DNA of 64,000 nucleotides from Azolla caroliniana (lineage: Eukaryota; Polypodiophyta). Shown here one piece after another: positions 52,923 through 63,998 of the stretch. The stretch lies in the NCBI GenBank assembly GCA_043228905.1, contig JBHGNT010000009.1, positions 13,702,001 through 13,766,000 on the forward strand. Reading direction: 5' to 3'. The notes beneath the pieces are model-generated. The model saw only the letters and a program-made list of their open reading frames with translations, made no database searches and was not told the DNA's origin. Position 1 is the stretch's first letter; each line of letters opens with the position of its first letter. The position numbers and the translations under genes are program-made.

Positions 52923-54796
52923 CAAGGCAGGAATTTGACGGGTGTCATGTCCGTCTAAGGCCATTTTTCCTATCAAAAACATACACCCAATAAAAATGTC
53001 CGTCAAGTGACATATAAACTTACAATTTTCATTTTTCATGCGAAAGGCGCCCAAAAATTATACATGTCAAATGATATGCTAAAAATTTAGTTTCCATGTC
53101 ATATATATTACAGTGTTGGGCAAAGGTTGAATTGGGAGTCGGGACTTTTGCCAACCGGCAACAACCATTATGGGTAGCCGGAATCAATTGCGGCCAGGAT
53201 TTCCGACCAATTGGAATCTAGTCAGATGAGCCGGCTATTTCTATAGTATATGAAAATATTTATATTGTATATTTCTTCCAATGTTTCATTCCCAAATTCC
53301 CCCATCTTTTTATTTCCCCCTTGTTTTCTTTTTTCTTGCTTCCTTCTTCACATTTCTTGTTCCTTCTTCAAGCGTTGCTTGTTGCTTTCCTTCATCGCTA
53401 CTCCCTATTCCTTTGTTGTTACCCATTGCTCCCGACATGCTCACTACTCGTTGCTCCCTATCGCTTCTCGGTGATTGCACGACATCTATTGTTTGCCACT
53501 ACACCACTCTGAAGTATGTATTTTGTCTCTTTTTTTCTCTTTCTCTCTATTTTCTCTGTTTTTCTCTTTTATTGAATCTTTTTTCTTTGAAGATTGCTCA
53601 TGAGAAGCGTGTATGACAAAGTGGAATGCATTTTCTTTTATTCCCACAAAAATCTACAATAGGAGAAGGACTAAGCAATTAGAGTGATTAGTTACATATG
53701 TTTGTCCAATATGGACTTATTGAAAGCCATAGAAAGCATGGAGGTGAGATAGGTCTGATTGTTGATTGGATGAACTATTAATATGCACAAGTGATGCTAG
53801 AGGAATTTTAGGATACTCTAGGAAGTATTTTTAAAATTTTAAAATTTTCATGCACTTTCTAAATTGTAGGTTAATTTGATCTATTGAATCTTAATATTGG
53901 GGATATTTTGATGCTTAAAATTAGTGATAAGATTTTTTGTATTTATTGTATTGTGTGCTATAAGTCATAGAGTACAATAACCATATCTTATTGTCACACA
54001 TCACACATCATACAAGTACATATTGTATTGTATGAGTTAACAAAACTTTGATAGAGAACAAATATCTTGTAGATGGTATGCTCATTTGGCCATATGAGCT
54101 TAGCGAAGAGGCTTATGACTCTAATGCACAAGTAGTTGGGAACAATATGTACATGAGCATGCATGCAGGGAAATTTATATGCAATATCCAAAATTCTTAG
54201 GTTATGCATGTAAATTGAAGAAGGCATTGTATGTATTACCAACAATGAATATCAAGTGCTTAATTACGCATGGAGTTGAAATATCGAAGTTTGTGTATAT
54301 GTTAGTTAGTACAATGGAATCATTCTCATTGTGAATTGTGCGGATGCTTATATCCTTGAATGCTCAAGAGACATCAAACATTTGCTGGAGGGATATATTT
54401 AACCTTTGGTTTGAAGAGAAAGAGAGAAGGATAGTATCATAATTCATTGAAGTAGACACATATTGCACAATGCTTAATATGAGGAGTCACGGTATGACAA
54501 ACATTTTTTTGCATTTTTTGGGCTTTAAGAAATATATGATGATTAAGTATTCAATTTGTATGTATTTTTGTATGATTTCATTATCTTTGTCAGGTAGTTA
54601 TGTTTATTTGTGTATCTTTGTGTATTTTCTATAGTAATAAAATGTATAATAATGAAGCATCATATAAAGCTTTTCAATATTAAAACTTGTACGTCAAATG
54701 ACATATTAGTTTTTGCACTCTCATGTCATATGACATACATCTTTAAAAAATGCCCGTCAAAAAACTTAAAGACTAACCCGTCAAATTCAGGCCCTG
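52923..54796. mobile_element. Non-autonomous hAT-like DNA transposon
   Basis: 1874 bp, with terminal inverted repeats CAAGGCAGGAATTTGACGGG (left) and, reverse-complemented from the right, CAGGGCCTGAATTTGACGGG (17 of 20 match). Flanked by a perfect 8-bp target duplication CTCATAAG (52915-52922 and 54797-54804). The CA(A/G)GG start and 8-bp duplication are hAT hallmarks. Near the ends there are repeated GTCAAATGACAT and TGTCATG(TCCGTC) words, possible transposase-binding sites. No transposase frame is visible. The interior (53100-54600) includes a C/T-rich stretch at 53260-53590 and otherwise AT-rich unrecognised DNA. Confidence 0.88.
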
Positions 54797-55493
54797 CTCA
54801 TAAGCGACCAAGGGAGCCATTTCTTTAATTCGGTCATCCACGAACTCACACACCACTACGCCATATTACCCACATGCAAATGGGTTAGCAAAATCCACGA
54901 ACAAGACACTACAAACTATCCTAAGAAAGATAGTGAATGAGAATAGAATGGACTGGGACACAAAGTTGCACAATTCTTTGTGGGCGTACCAAACGAGTTA
55001 CAAAATGAGTATACAATCCACGCCTTTCCGGTTAGCGTTTGGGTTAGAGGCCATAATGCCCATCGAATTCCAGGTGCCCAGCTTGCGGATTCAAGTACAT
55101 GACAGACTGTCAGAAGGCCAGTCTGAGTAGATCTGGCTGCAACAACTTCGCGAACTAGGCGAAGCTCGGGTCCGCAGCATGGCCACATTGGAACAAGAAC
55201 AACGACGGTGTAAGGCGTTCATAGATCGACATCGGGGCACACGAGAGAAAGACTTCAAGGTTGGGAAGGTCGTACTGGTCTTTCAAACACGCATGGGGCC
55301 AATGCCAGAAATGTTACGATTTCAATGGACAAGGCCGTACTGGATAATTGGGGCGGAAAATGGGACCAAGTACCCTTGCCGGAGAAGTATTACGCCAAAA
55401 AGAGAACGGATTCTGATTAAAGCCTTACCTGGGATCCACACCCCCAAATCCGTTTCACGCCATAACGGACACGGTAGACAGATCCCACACTAA
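54797..55493 (+). pseudogene. GypB pol, part 2: integrase core end and C-terminal domain
   Basis: Continues in register with 52922: SDQGSHF remnant, then NRMDWDTKLHNSLWAYQTSY, TPFRLAFGLEAIMPIEFQVP, an in-frame TAG at 55128, and VLVFQTRMGPMPEMLRFQWT. The match to GypC integrase is strong. The region with the catalytic Glu (near 54890) is frameshifted. Confidence 0.87.
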
Positions 55494-55551
55494 CCAGTAG
55501 CCAAGACCCACTGGTAACAGAATGTAATAGTAATGTTGTACTTTACCATTG

Positions 55552-55700
55552 GAAAAAAGAAATAAAAAAAATAAAAATTTTAAAACTTTTAAAAAAATTT
55601 TAAAAAAATAAAAAAAAAAGAAAAAATAAGAGAAAATAAGAAAAAATAAGAAAAAATAAGAAAAAATAAGAAAGAAAAAAAGAGAAAAGATATTCACGAC
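55552..55700 (+). repeat. A-rich tract after GypB pol
   Basis: About 150 bp of A-rich DNA with repeated AAAAAATAAG units (55620-55680). It occupies the same place as the A30 tract of GypC. Long frames on its complement are compositional only. Confidence 0.9.
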
Positions 55701-55715
55701 TATTAAAAGGACTTT

Positions 55716-57068
55716 ATGCATGCACAAATCCCAAAACCAAGAACACGCGTTGCCATGATGTCACACAAACCTATCAACCCTAAGGCACAAAAAGAAGGAA
55801 ACAAAAGGTTTTTTGCATATTACAAAAAACATCCTCCAGCCTTCTACTCTCCTCGCTCTCCTAGCTCTCCTCATGCTCCTCGCTCTCCTACATACCACAG
55901 GCACCACGCACAACGCAACTCACGTGCTTCACCCATTCAACACTCTCCGCACGAACCCTGTCCACCCACGATGCCGATCACCATCTCGGGAGCTTTGCGC
56001 AAGTGGCTCCTGGAAAAGGGGTTTGAGGGGTACATCAGGGTAGCAAAAGCGCCACCACACCTGATGCCCAAGACATCCCAAGGAAGCTCAACATCGACAC
56101 AGTGACAAATGCTAGTATCCGGAAGATGTTGTGTCTATTTGCAACGGGCGAGAAGCACTTCGAAATTCCTCCATCCGACAAACTGGAGAAGTATTTTCGG
56201 GAATATTCGACACCTGCCAACACATACAAAACAAAGGAAATGCCAAATCCATTTTATCGGGAGATTGCAAAGTTCTTACTGGAAGTCATATGTGTATATG
56301 TTAACGCGTACGGGATGACGAAAAAAAAGGCAAGCATTATCATCGACACATTCAAAGGTCGTGCAGTAGATTGGGGAATAATTACGGGATTGGCACAGCG
56401 AGATGGACTACACGCATACCAAGCCGAAAAAAAGCTAAGGTCGATCATTCAATAGTACCTTACGATACTGTTTCCACTGCGTGGACTCCCCCCCGCCCAC
56501 CGACTAGCAAACCTAACCCCCGCCAGGAGTAGCGAAACAACGGCTAGTGGAATTGGCAACCACGGAATGGGAAGAAGAACCACAACCTTCCCATACCGTC
56601 ATGGAACCAACGCAGCCGAAACAACTAGCAGAGACCGTTGAAGCACTGACAACAATAGGTGAGCAAGAACCAGAACGAAACCGTGGAAGCCCAATGCCTA
56701 AGCGTCGTAGGCTAGATTGGAAGGAGGGGCGCGGAATGGTAAAAGATACAGCCGCACCAGTCAAAACTTCCGCCCCCACGGAGCCCACAACTACATTTGA
56801 GATAATCCATGAGCCACAACCAATCATTACGGCTCAGTCTCAACGTGGCAAAGGAGTGCTCACAACCGAAAGTGAACTCCTGAAATATCCGAACATTTCG
56901 GCTACGGCCCATGAGTTTGACACACTATTGCAGTTTGGAACGACATACGAACTCATGGAATTCTTGGTGACACAACAGATCAAGGTGTCCCAACTCATGG
57001 CCGAGGAGCACGCTGAACATCAAATGATTGAGCGTGCGCTAACAAGAACGACGGAAAGTGAAGATGAG
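55716..57068 (+). pseudogene. GypB third ORF, N-terminal half
   Basis: 55716-56105 carries a Ser/Pro/His-rich leader, then the conserved start (ITISGALRKWLLEKGFEGYI, VAKAPPH). It shifts frame to 56102-56455 (EKYFREYSTPANTYKTKE, PFYREIAKFLLEV, ASIIIDTFKGRAVDWGII) and again to 56547-57071, a charged, low-complexity part with DTLLQFGTTYELMEFLVTQQ. The order matches the GypC third ORF throughout. Confidence 0.78.
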
Positions 57069-57295
57069 TGACCCCTTGCCAAGTAAGGCAGAGAGCATAA
57101 CACGGGAATTCGCTATATGGGCATCAAATTACCTCCATTAAATGCGGCACTAATCGAGGTGCATAGAGAATTGGCGAAAGTCAGTGTGGACACCAAGGTA
57201 TGGCTATTAAAAATAAAAATGTCTGGAAGATAGTCAAGCTAACTCAAGACAATTTATAGAAGGCACAAGAGTGCATTGCGCAATTAGAAAGCAAC

Positions 57296-58560
57296 ATGAC
57301 TACGGTACAACATATCCCAAGACCTACCCCCAATGACAACGAGCTCACGACTTTACGGGAGGAGGTTGCGAAAAAGGCTACGCAGTTAGCTAAGCCCGAG
57401 ATCGATCGAATCCGTGCAGAACTCCGCCAATCATCAGACAGAGAAGTGGATATCAAGGCCAAAGGACGAAGGGCAGCCAAAGCACTTGAGGATAAGCTCG
57501 AAGCAGAGATAATAGCACATACTAGCACAAAAGAAGAAAAGAGAAAGCTGTAGGAGGAAGCAAAGAAGACAGAGGTCATCATTACGGGGCTTCGAGAGTT
57601 ATTAGAAAGGAAGAAAGCGTGGTACGATGAACAGCTCGTGCGTGAACATGAATAGACGCATTGAGTAGAAATCTGCCTGAACAATGAAATGGGACGGCTC
57701 GAATAACTACACTTAAAGGAGTCCTAGATATGGGCAAAGATGAAGAGCTGCTATGAGGAAGCGACGATGGCCAATAAGCGTAAAATCGAAAACCTGAAGA
57801 AGGCCCTAGACGAAGTGCAAGCCCGCTCCCAAACGCTAACGGACAATGTACACGTCCTCCTTCAACCAAATTGTGAGCGGTTTACAACGCAGTTGAAAGT
57901 ACCATTGGACAAAGGATGGGCGCCATGGGCCACGCAAGCAACAAAATTGCACACCTACCGGGCGGACTGGTAGAAGCGCCGCAAAGAGGGTAGAGGCTTC
58001 TACAAGCTAAATGAGGAAAGCATTGCGGCGGTACGAGAGGACCTCGCGCAGGATTATCAAACACTAGTTGACCAACACTCCGAAGAACTCACGTAGCTGC
58101 TAGAAAATTTCAGGGAAATTTAGGAAGACATCTTCCACTAGCTAATGGAGCTCGACAGCAAGAGCTAGAGGGTGGAGATATTGAAAAGGGCGGAAACAAT
58201 AACAGTACCAGACGGCAACTCCGGTGAACAAAAGGACACCCAACCTAACCCAAATGATGGACCTGAGGTAACAACAATGCCGAGAAATCTCTTGGAGGAT
58301 GGAGGCACAGAAGAGCAATGACCCGACGACAGCCTATGCCACAACGAGCTATCACCAGACCCACAAAGGCAAGTCCCGGACAGCGTACCACCGGAATCAA
58401 CCCTAACCACATTGCACGAAGAGGACAACACGGAAACCGACGCACCGGCCGAGCGTAGCAACGAAGCTCCTACAAACATCACGCCGTCTCTGGTCCATGG
58501 TGAACGAACGGAGCCAAACATCCCCGACATTTTGAACGATGAATAGGAAGAGGATGGGTT
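57296..58560 (+). pseudogene. GypB third ORF, coiled coil and C-terminal domain
   Basis: A single frame of about 1.26 kb that never shifts but has about a dozen stops, nine of them TAG by my count (57551, about 57652, 57724, 57971 and further to 58543). The coiled coil comes first (NELTTLREEVAKKATQLAKP, AKALEDKLEAEIIAHTSTKE), then the conserved GWAPWATQATKLHTYRADW and KRRKEGRGFYKLNEESIAAV, and an acidic tail ending DILNDE..EEDGFNVP just before the LTR. Same architecture as GypC 40500-42075. Confidence 0.78.
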
Positions 58561-58596
58561 CAACGTGCCATGGCACTATCACACAGGTATGCCAGG

Positions 58597-59036
58597 TGTT
58601 GTCCGCCAGAATTGTAACTGCCAGACATAACACATGGAAAATATAGTATTATATTAAGAGCGTTAAAGACGCGGGTAACGGTTCACGCATGGAGTGTAAC
58701 TGATTAGAAGCCCTATGTATATAAGGGGCGAAAGACCACTGTAAAAAGTAGCATATTGTAAGAGCGCCGTTTTAATATAGTTTTATCTTCTCTGATCTTG
58801 GTATTTTGTCTATTGTTCTCTAGTTTTCGTTTCTCGTTCTTTGTACAAGACTGTGTTGCAATAAATACGAGGTGAGTATACGTTGGGTAACTAAACTCTT
58901 ATGGAGGTTCGGTTGTAGCTATCCCCCCTTTACACCTTACAAATCACGCACTACGCATCCCTATTCCCTTGCACCATGATCACCTTGTAAGCTACCCCGA
59001 AGGACTGAGGGTGGACTATGTTCCTAATTGGTAACA
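58597..59036 (+). repeat. GypB 3' LTR
   Basis: 440 bp, TGTTGTCCGCCAGAATTG to CTAATTGGTAACA, uninterrupted. TATA-like GTATATAAGGGGCG near 58717. Confidence 0.93.
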
Positions 59037-59735
59037 CAGCTTTAACCCCTCCTACCAAAACAGAACTGCACGCTGAATTATATAGAGAAGACACTCCTAT
59101 GACCCATTTCTCCGCAAAACCCAGTCTTACAAGAGTACCTTGAAGGGATTGCCAGTCAACTTGATCATATGCTTTTTCAAAGTCTAGTAGCAAAATCAGT
59201 AAATCCTCTTTTTTCTTACGAGCCAAGGCAATGGCTTCCCAAAAAAAAGAACAAATTATACAATATACTTCTTTCCTGAATAAAACCTGTGTGGGTGATA
59301 TGAATCAAATCATGTAAGAAAGGTTGCACTCTCAATGACAATGTTTTTGCAAAGATTTTATATATTGTATTTAGCAAAGTTATTGGTCTCCATTTTCTGA
59401 TATCCTTTGATATACTGTCAACCTTACGTATTAAATAAATCAAGCCAACTGCCATACTACGAGGCATGTACCCAGTGTAAAAAATTCTTTGATAAGCTAT
59501 TGTTAAGGCTTCCCCAATATATTCCCAATATTTGAGGAAAAAATGTGGAGTAATTCCATCCTCCCTTGGACAAGACATAAGCCTTAAAGCTCTAAGTGCA
59601 TTATGTATTTCCATAATGTCAAAGGGCTTAAGTAATGCAACCTTCCTTTCATTTGTGACTTTAGGCTTAATTTTGTCCCTCATGCATTTCCTACTTGTGT
59701 GAACAGATTCGATAGCAACTCCATCGGACAACAAT
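59037..59735 (-). pseudogene. LINE, N-terminal part of reverse transcriptase
   Basis: Minus strand from 59734: FDIMEIHNALRALRLMSCPR, GITPHFFLKYWE, YLIRKVDS, KWRPITLLNTIYKIFAKTLS, HTGFIQERSI. The next frame has LLILLLDFEKAYDQVDWQSL with the first catalytic Asp and SVLVGGVK. It joins in frame to 27889. The endonuclease domain expected upstream is not seen right of 59735, so the LINE is 5' truncated or lost there. Confidence 0.9.
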
Positions 59736-60775
59736 TTAGGGGTCGAAGCACGCTACGGTGTACCAAAAAAGTATTTGTTTTTGGCCAAAAAAAACACAAG
59801 TACTATTAGTGCTGTTAGTATTAAGTGATTAAATAATAATAATAATAATAATCGAAAATAATTAAAATCTTTTTAGGGAGTGGTGTACGTTGCATTAAAG
59901 TTAGGGAATGGATGGGGGGATAGTTGTTGCGTATTCAGGACTGTTTTGGGGGCTATTTCCCCCTCACGTTTAATTTAGGACGCCACATTAAATCCTTTTG
60001 GCGCTTCTTCCAGGCGTCTCCTCTTTCGCCTTCCAACTGAGACAACGTAGGTCTTCACGGCGCACTCTGGTCTTCCGCCTTCCAACTGTGGTCTTCACAG
60101 CACACTCGAAATGTTTTTTGGTTGTTCTCTGTGTGACTCGTCTTCCCCATCTTCTCCTTCCATCGGTATGTCTTCTCCATCTTCTCTTTCACTCGGTATG
60201 TCTGCGCCTATTTCTATAAAGTGGTTATTTCTATACCTTACTTTTATTTGTATATGTGTGTATTCTCACTTCCCTCATATTGTTATTATTTAGTATGTCA
60301 ATCTCTAATCTAAATTTAGGATTGGTTTATGTTGAACAAATTAGTGTGTCGTCATGATTATGATTGTCATTGTCATCTCTGTCATATTTTGATCATTACT
60401 CGTTATTATTTGTATTATTACTTTGATCATTCTGTTATTATTTATTAAGTCGTGGCAACTTACTAAAAAGACTTTTGAATAGCTCTCCTTCTCTTGTTCA
60501 TTGTTCCTAGCTACAACACCTACAACCTAAGTTTTATATAAGCCTAATTTTATGGTCAAACAAGTAATTTAAAGGGGTCAAACAACAACTTAATTGAGGC
60601 AATTATTTCTTAAAAGTTAATTGTTTTGGAAAAGGAATATATGACTGTGGCAAACTCTGAAATGTTTATCCGATTTCCGGTTGATGTTTATGCTATGGGG
60701 TATTAACTATGTTTAATTTACGATGTATTAAGCAGTTATTCTGATTAATTAGGTGCTGAAATAACAAGAAATTAG
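59736..60775. other. Spacer, no supported gene
   Basis: Contains (AAT)n at 59829-59852 and a stretch GGGGGCTATTTCCCCCTCACG near 59948 that loosely recalls the inverted repeats at 10042 and 17004. It is otherwise AT-rich with only short frames. Confidence 0.45.
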
Positions 60776-62316
60776 GTGTTGAAATATATGAGAGTGACAA
60801 TGGTTGTTGATGAGGAGAGCGAGGTGTTCCTTAGCAAATCTATGTCTGAGAGGAGCAAGAGATGGGTGGTTCTTCACATGGAGAATATTAAGTTTAGGGA
60901 CCAATGTGTTTTAGAGGAAATTGTAGAGTGTATGAAGTCATCCCTACACTTACTGAAAGGGGTAGAGAGCATAGATAAGCTTGCTGCAAAAAGAGCAACC
61001 CTTCACATGGTTGTAAATGGTACAATGAAAAAAAAAAATAGTGATACTAAAGTTGCCTTAGCACTTGGTATCCAAAGAAGGAACTTGAGGAAGCATCGGA
61101 CAAATTTACAATCAAATCAATTTAAGTGGTTGGGGTTAGGCCGTAGATGATGATGTGATGCATTGCCTCATGAGATTATTGAGGAAGTGGGTTCCTTTTG
61201 GGCAAAAAACACACGTGTCTCACCGAATAAAAAAGATGTATGTAGACAACGTATAAGTCGGGGTAGGTACCAGATTCACTCAAGACACTTCTTGGAGATG
61301 ACTGAGGAAATTCAATTTTTTATGTATTTGGTTTTAAATATTTTGTTGTTTACTAAATGCTTCTATTAATGTTACCTATTTATTGAGTGATGTAGGCGGA
61401 ATTGTTCATGAACTTCAAAGACCAACATCCTAACATCAATCTTGGATTTCGCAAGTTCCAAGGTTTGACACCATTTTTTGTTAGAAAGTTAAAGGAGAGG
61501 AACACATGTTGTTGTGTGTACCACATTAAAATAGACATGTTAAGGCTTGGCGTGAACAATATGCATACTGATTCTCAAGGTATACATGGGGATGAGTGTG
61601 TTTGCACTTGTGAGGTATGTAGACCAAATGGGAGTGGTAATAGATGTAATGCGCGAAACATGACTTATGCAATAGTTTCTGAGTTATGGAGGTCTTTTGT
61701 TTGTGAAAAACAACCATCATCTGAGTGGCATAATCGTACATGTCTTGTTAGAACATGTAAGGTTTTCCCACAACCATTATTTTGTAGATAGGAGGTTGAC
61801 GTGGATAACTGTCATATTGTGAAATGGAAATATATGTGACAGAAAATATAGGTAAGGGTCTCGTTAGTAAGCGTATCAAAGAAGTATATAAGGAGACATG
61901 TGCTGCTACCCTTGTCTCAGAGTTTAAGAAGCAACTCGGGGAGTTCATTCCACATAACTTTAGGAGTTATTGGCAAAATTCATAGTTCAAGGAATGTATA
62001 AATAACTTACCACCGGATGTTATGGTATCTGTTATTGACTTTGCAGAGAACTATACCTTTAAAGTTCAAAATGAGGTTCACCAATGTACAATACTTGTAC
62101 ATATTTGCTACTGGAGAAAAGACGGTGAGTTACATAAGAAATCAATATTCTATATTTCAGATGATAAAAAGCATGATACGCTATTTGTTCAACATTGTTT
62201 CAAGCTTCACCATGCAGATTTATTGTCCTTGGGTGTTAATTTTTATCGCCATTGGGTCTAGTCTGATGGTGCTGCCTCACAATTTAAGGCAGCTCGGTCC
62301 TTCTACTTCATTGCAA
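60776..62316 (+). pseudogene. Decayed transposase-like gene with probable introns
   Basis: A series of frames encodes one recognisable protein: EVGSFWAKNTRVSPNKKDVC (61180), a probable 65-bp intron 61331-61395 (GT..AG, phase kept), AELFMNFKDQHPNINLGFRK and TPFFVRKLKERNTCCCVYHI, a Cys-rich patch (CVCTCEVC), then VIDFAENYTFKVQNEVHQCT, FYISDDKKHDTLFVQHCFKL and SDGAASQFKAARSFYF. The last exon ends AAG before GTAAGG, a good splice donor at 62317. The FAENYTF..ISDD..SDGAASQFK pattern fits a family I remember as transposon-encoded, probably a DDE-type nuclease. I cannot name the superfamily. Stops at 61789, 61835, 61986 and 62258 and a frameshift near 61850 show it is inactive. Confidence 0.65.
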
Positions 62317-62555
62317 GGTAAGGAATATAATCCATATGATTGGTACTTATAACTAGAAGTTTATTTTGGTAATACTTCATAGTACTTCATCTATTGCTTG
62401 AGTTTTCTACCAGTACGAATATTATATGAATAGTCATAAAAAATGTTTGTATAAAATACAATTAGTAATTCTCCTACTACATGCACTAGTACTATCTTGA
62501 AATGTTTGTACTAATTATGGTGTAAGTCTTGTATGTATGGTTCAAAGCCTTGAAA
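62317..62555. other. Probable intron or 3' flank of the transposase-like pseudogene
   Basis: Begins with GTAAGG after a conserved coding segment. I see no further coding continuation before the repeat field. Confidence 0.35.
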
Positions 62556-63200
62556 AGTATCCTTATTTTACAACTTAGTAGTATCATCCCACATGCACAA
62601 GTACTGACTATGATTCAACACCTTGTAAAGTACCCTTATTTTACAACTTAGTACTATCATCCCACATGCACAAGTACTAATTGATAACTTTGTGGTGTCA
62701 TCCCACAGGCAAGAGTATTAATTTGTAACTTAGCATTGTCCTCTGTCGTGCATTAGTACTAATGAATAACTTAGTACTATCTTCTTTCGGTCATTACTAC
62801 TAATCTATAACTTTGTTCATTCATACTAATTAGGATGGGTCTCTCTAGTGCATTAGTACTAAATAATAACTTAGTACTGTCCAACTTTGTTCATGAACAC
62901 AAGTTTATAACTTATGATTGTCATGGCCCACTAGTACAAACATTAGTACTAATTATTAGCATGAGAACTATCCAACTATGTTCATTACTACTAATTATTA
63001 ACTTAGTAATGTCCAACTTTGTTCATTAAGACCAAGTTATAACTTAGGACTGTCCTCTCTCATGCATTAGTACTAATCAATAGCTTAGTACTATCCTCTC
63101 TCCTTCATTTCTTTTAATTTATAACTTAGTACTGTCCTCTCTCGTTCATTTCTTTTAATTTATAACTTAGTACTATCCTCTCTCGTGCATTAGTAGAAAT
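62556..63200. repeat. Degenerate ~43-bp tandem repeat field rich in TAGTACTA
   Basis: Many diverged units of the form CATTAGTACTAAT..ATAACTTAGTACTATCCTCTCTCGTG. The palindromic core TTAGTACTA recurs about every 20-25 bp. The clearest units are at 63060-63200. Confidence 0.85.
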
Positions 63201-63320
63201 TTTGGTTTAAGTCAAGTTAAGAGATGTAAGCTCTAGTAATGCACTAACTTTGTTTGTTGGCTAACTGTCATGCAAAACACCCAAATACTTCTCATTGACA
63301 AACATTAGGATGCAATGGAA

Positions 63321-63998
63321 CTACTTCGGGTCGGGACATGGAAAGGGAGAGCACGATGGCGCGGGGGTTGTGATCAAGCATGCTCTTACTAGTGAACCGG
63401 TGTTAGCATTAATCTGCTCTTCATGGGTAGAACCGGTGTTATGCAGTAACACGGTATTCGTAGTACAAACATGTTCCTCTTCTTGGGTGGTTGCCATCTT
63501 CATTGCAAACTCCTCGTTGATGAAGCTAGACACTTGGTTCTTTGTATTGTCTTGTTCCAAGTGCAGGCTACTTGTGGTGTTTTGGTAAGGCATATGATTT
63601 GTAGTACCACCTTGTTCCTCTTCTTGGGTGGTAGCTACAATCTCCTTAATGATACAGTCTTGCCCCATGTTTACGGTACTGTCAGTATTCTGGACACACA
63701 CCTCATTCGTAGCACCACCTTGTTCCTCTTCTTGGCTGGTAGCTACACTCTCTTTAATGTTACAGTCATGCTCCTCATGTTTGGTCAAATTCACATTCCC
63801 TGCTCACTCCTCAGAAAACTCGTTTGTCACCTCGTTCTTTGTCCACTCCAACTCCTCTTCTTGGGTGATTTCACATTCCTCATGTGTGGTGCTATCTGAG
63901 TCTGAACAATCAAGATTGCTCCATAGACTGAGTGAACATCTGATGCTATTTGGGAGTCTCCATGTTCTTCTTTTCCTAAATAACAAGCACAATATCAA
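63321..63998 (-). CDS. Acidic repeat protein ORF (unrecognised, possibly broken)
   Basis: Minus strand: 63794-63321 (157 residues), with one in-frame TGA at about 63804 separating it from 63998. It has three to four repeats of about 37-46 residues with a core like ATTQEEEQGGTTN and CITQ/EEELEWTKN, each followed by QNT or similar and an acidic stretch. At DNA level the repeat core is CTCTTCTTGGGTGGTAGCTAC on plus (about 63480, 63615, 63725, 63855). No domain is recognised; it may run beyond the window. It faces the transposase-like pseudogene convergently. Confidence 0.4.

Larger units (their letters stand above)
27890..59036 (+). mobile_element. GypB: old Ty3/gypsy element with an extra 3' ORF, host to four insertions
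   Basis: 5' LTR 27890-28282 plus 43736-43781 (split by CopC); internal part 43782-58596 (split by GypD and a hAT-like element); 3' LTR 58597-59036. The target duplication is CACCT (27885-27889) / CAGCT (59037-59041), one mismatch. The LINE frame VKGDDF is restored when the element is removed. The two LTR copies are roughly nine tenths identical by eye, so it is much older than GypC, to which its gag, pol and extra ORF are related. Reverse transcriptase is deleted. Confidence 0.92.

Noticed and set aside
55455-55727. Phe/Ile-rich minus-strand frame as a membrane protein
   Set aside because: It is the complement of the A-rich tract after GypB pol, so it is compositional only.
57296-58560. Stop-codon reassignment (TAG as sense codon) in this organism
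   Set aside because: The PPR gene, GypC pol and other frames end normally, and the TAG excess is limited to old transposon sequence, so deamination is simpler.
17708-59036. Endogenous pararetrovirus (caulimovirid) sequences
   Set aside because: All RT-bearing elements have LTRs, integrase or target duplications, and no movement-protein or coat-protein motifs typical of caulimovirids were seen.
59736-60000. Second copy of the inverted-repeat element seen at 10042-17004
   Set aside because: Only about 20 bases (GGGGGCTATTTCCCCCTCACG) are similar and no partner end was found.
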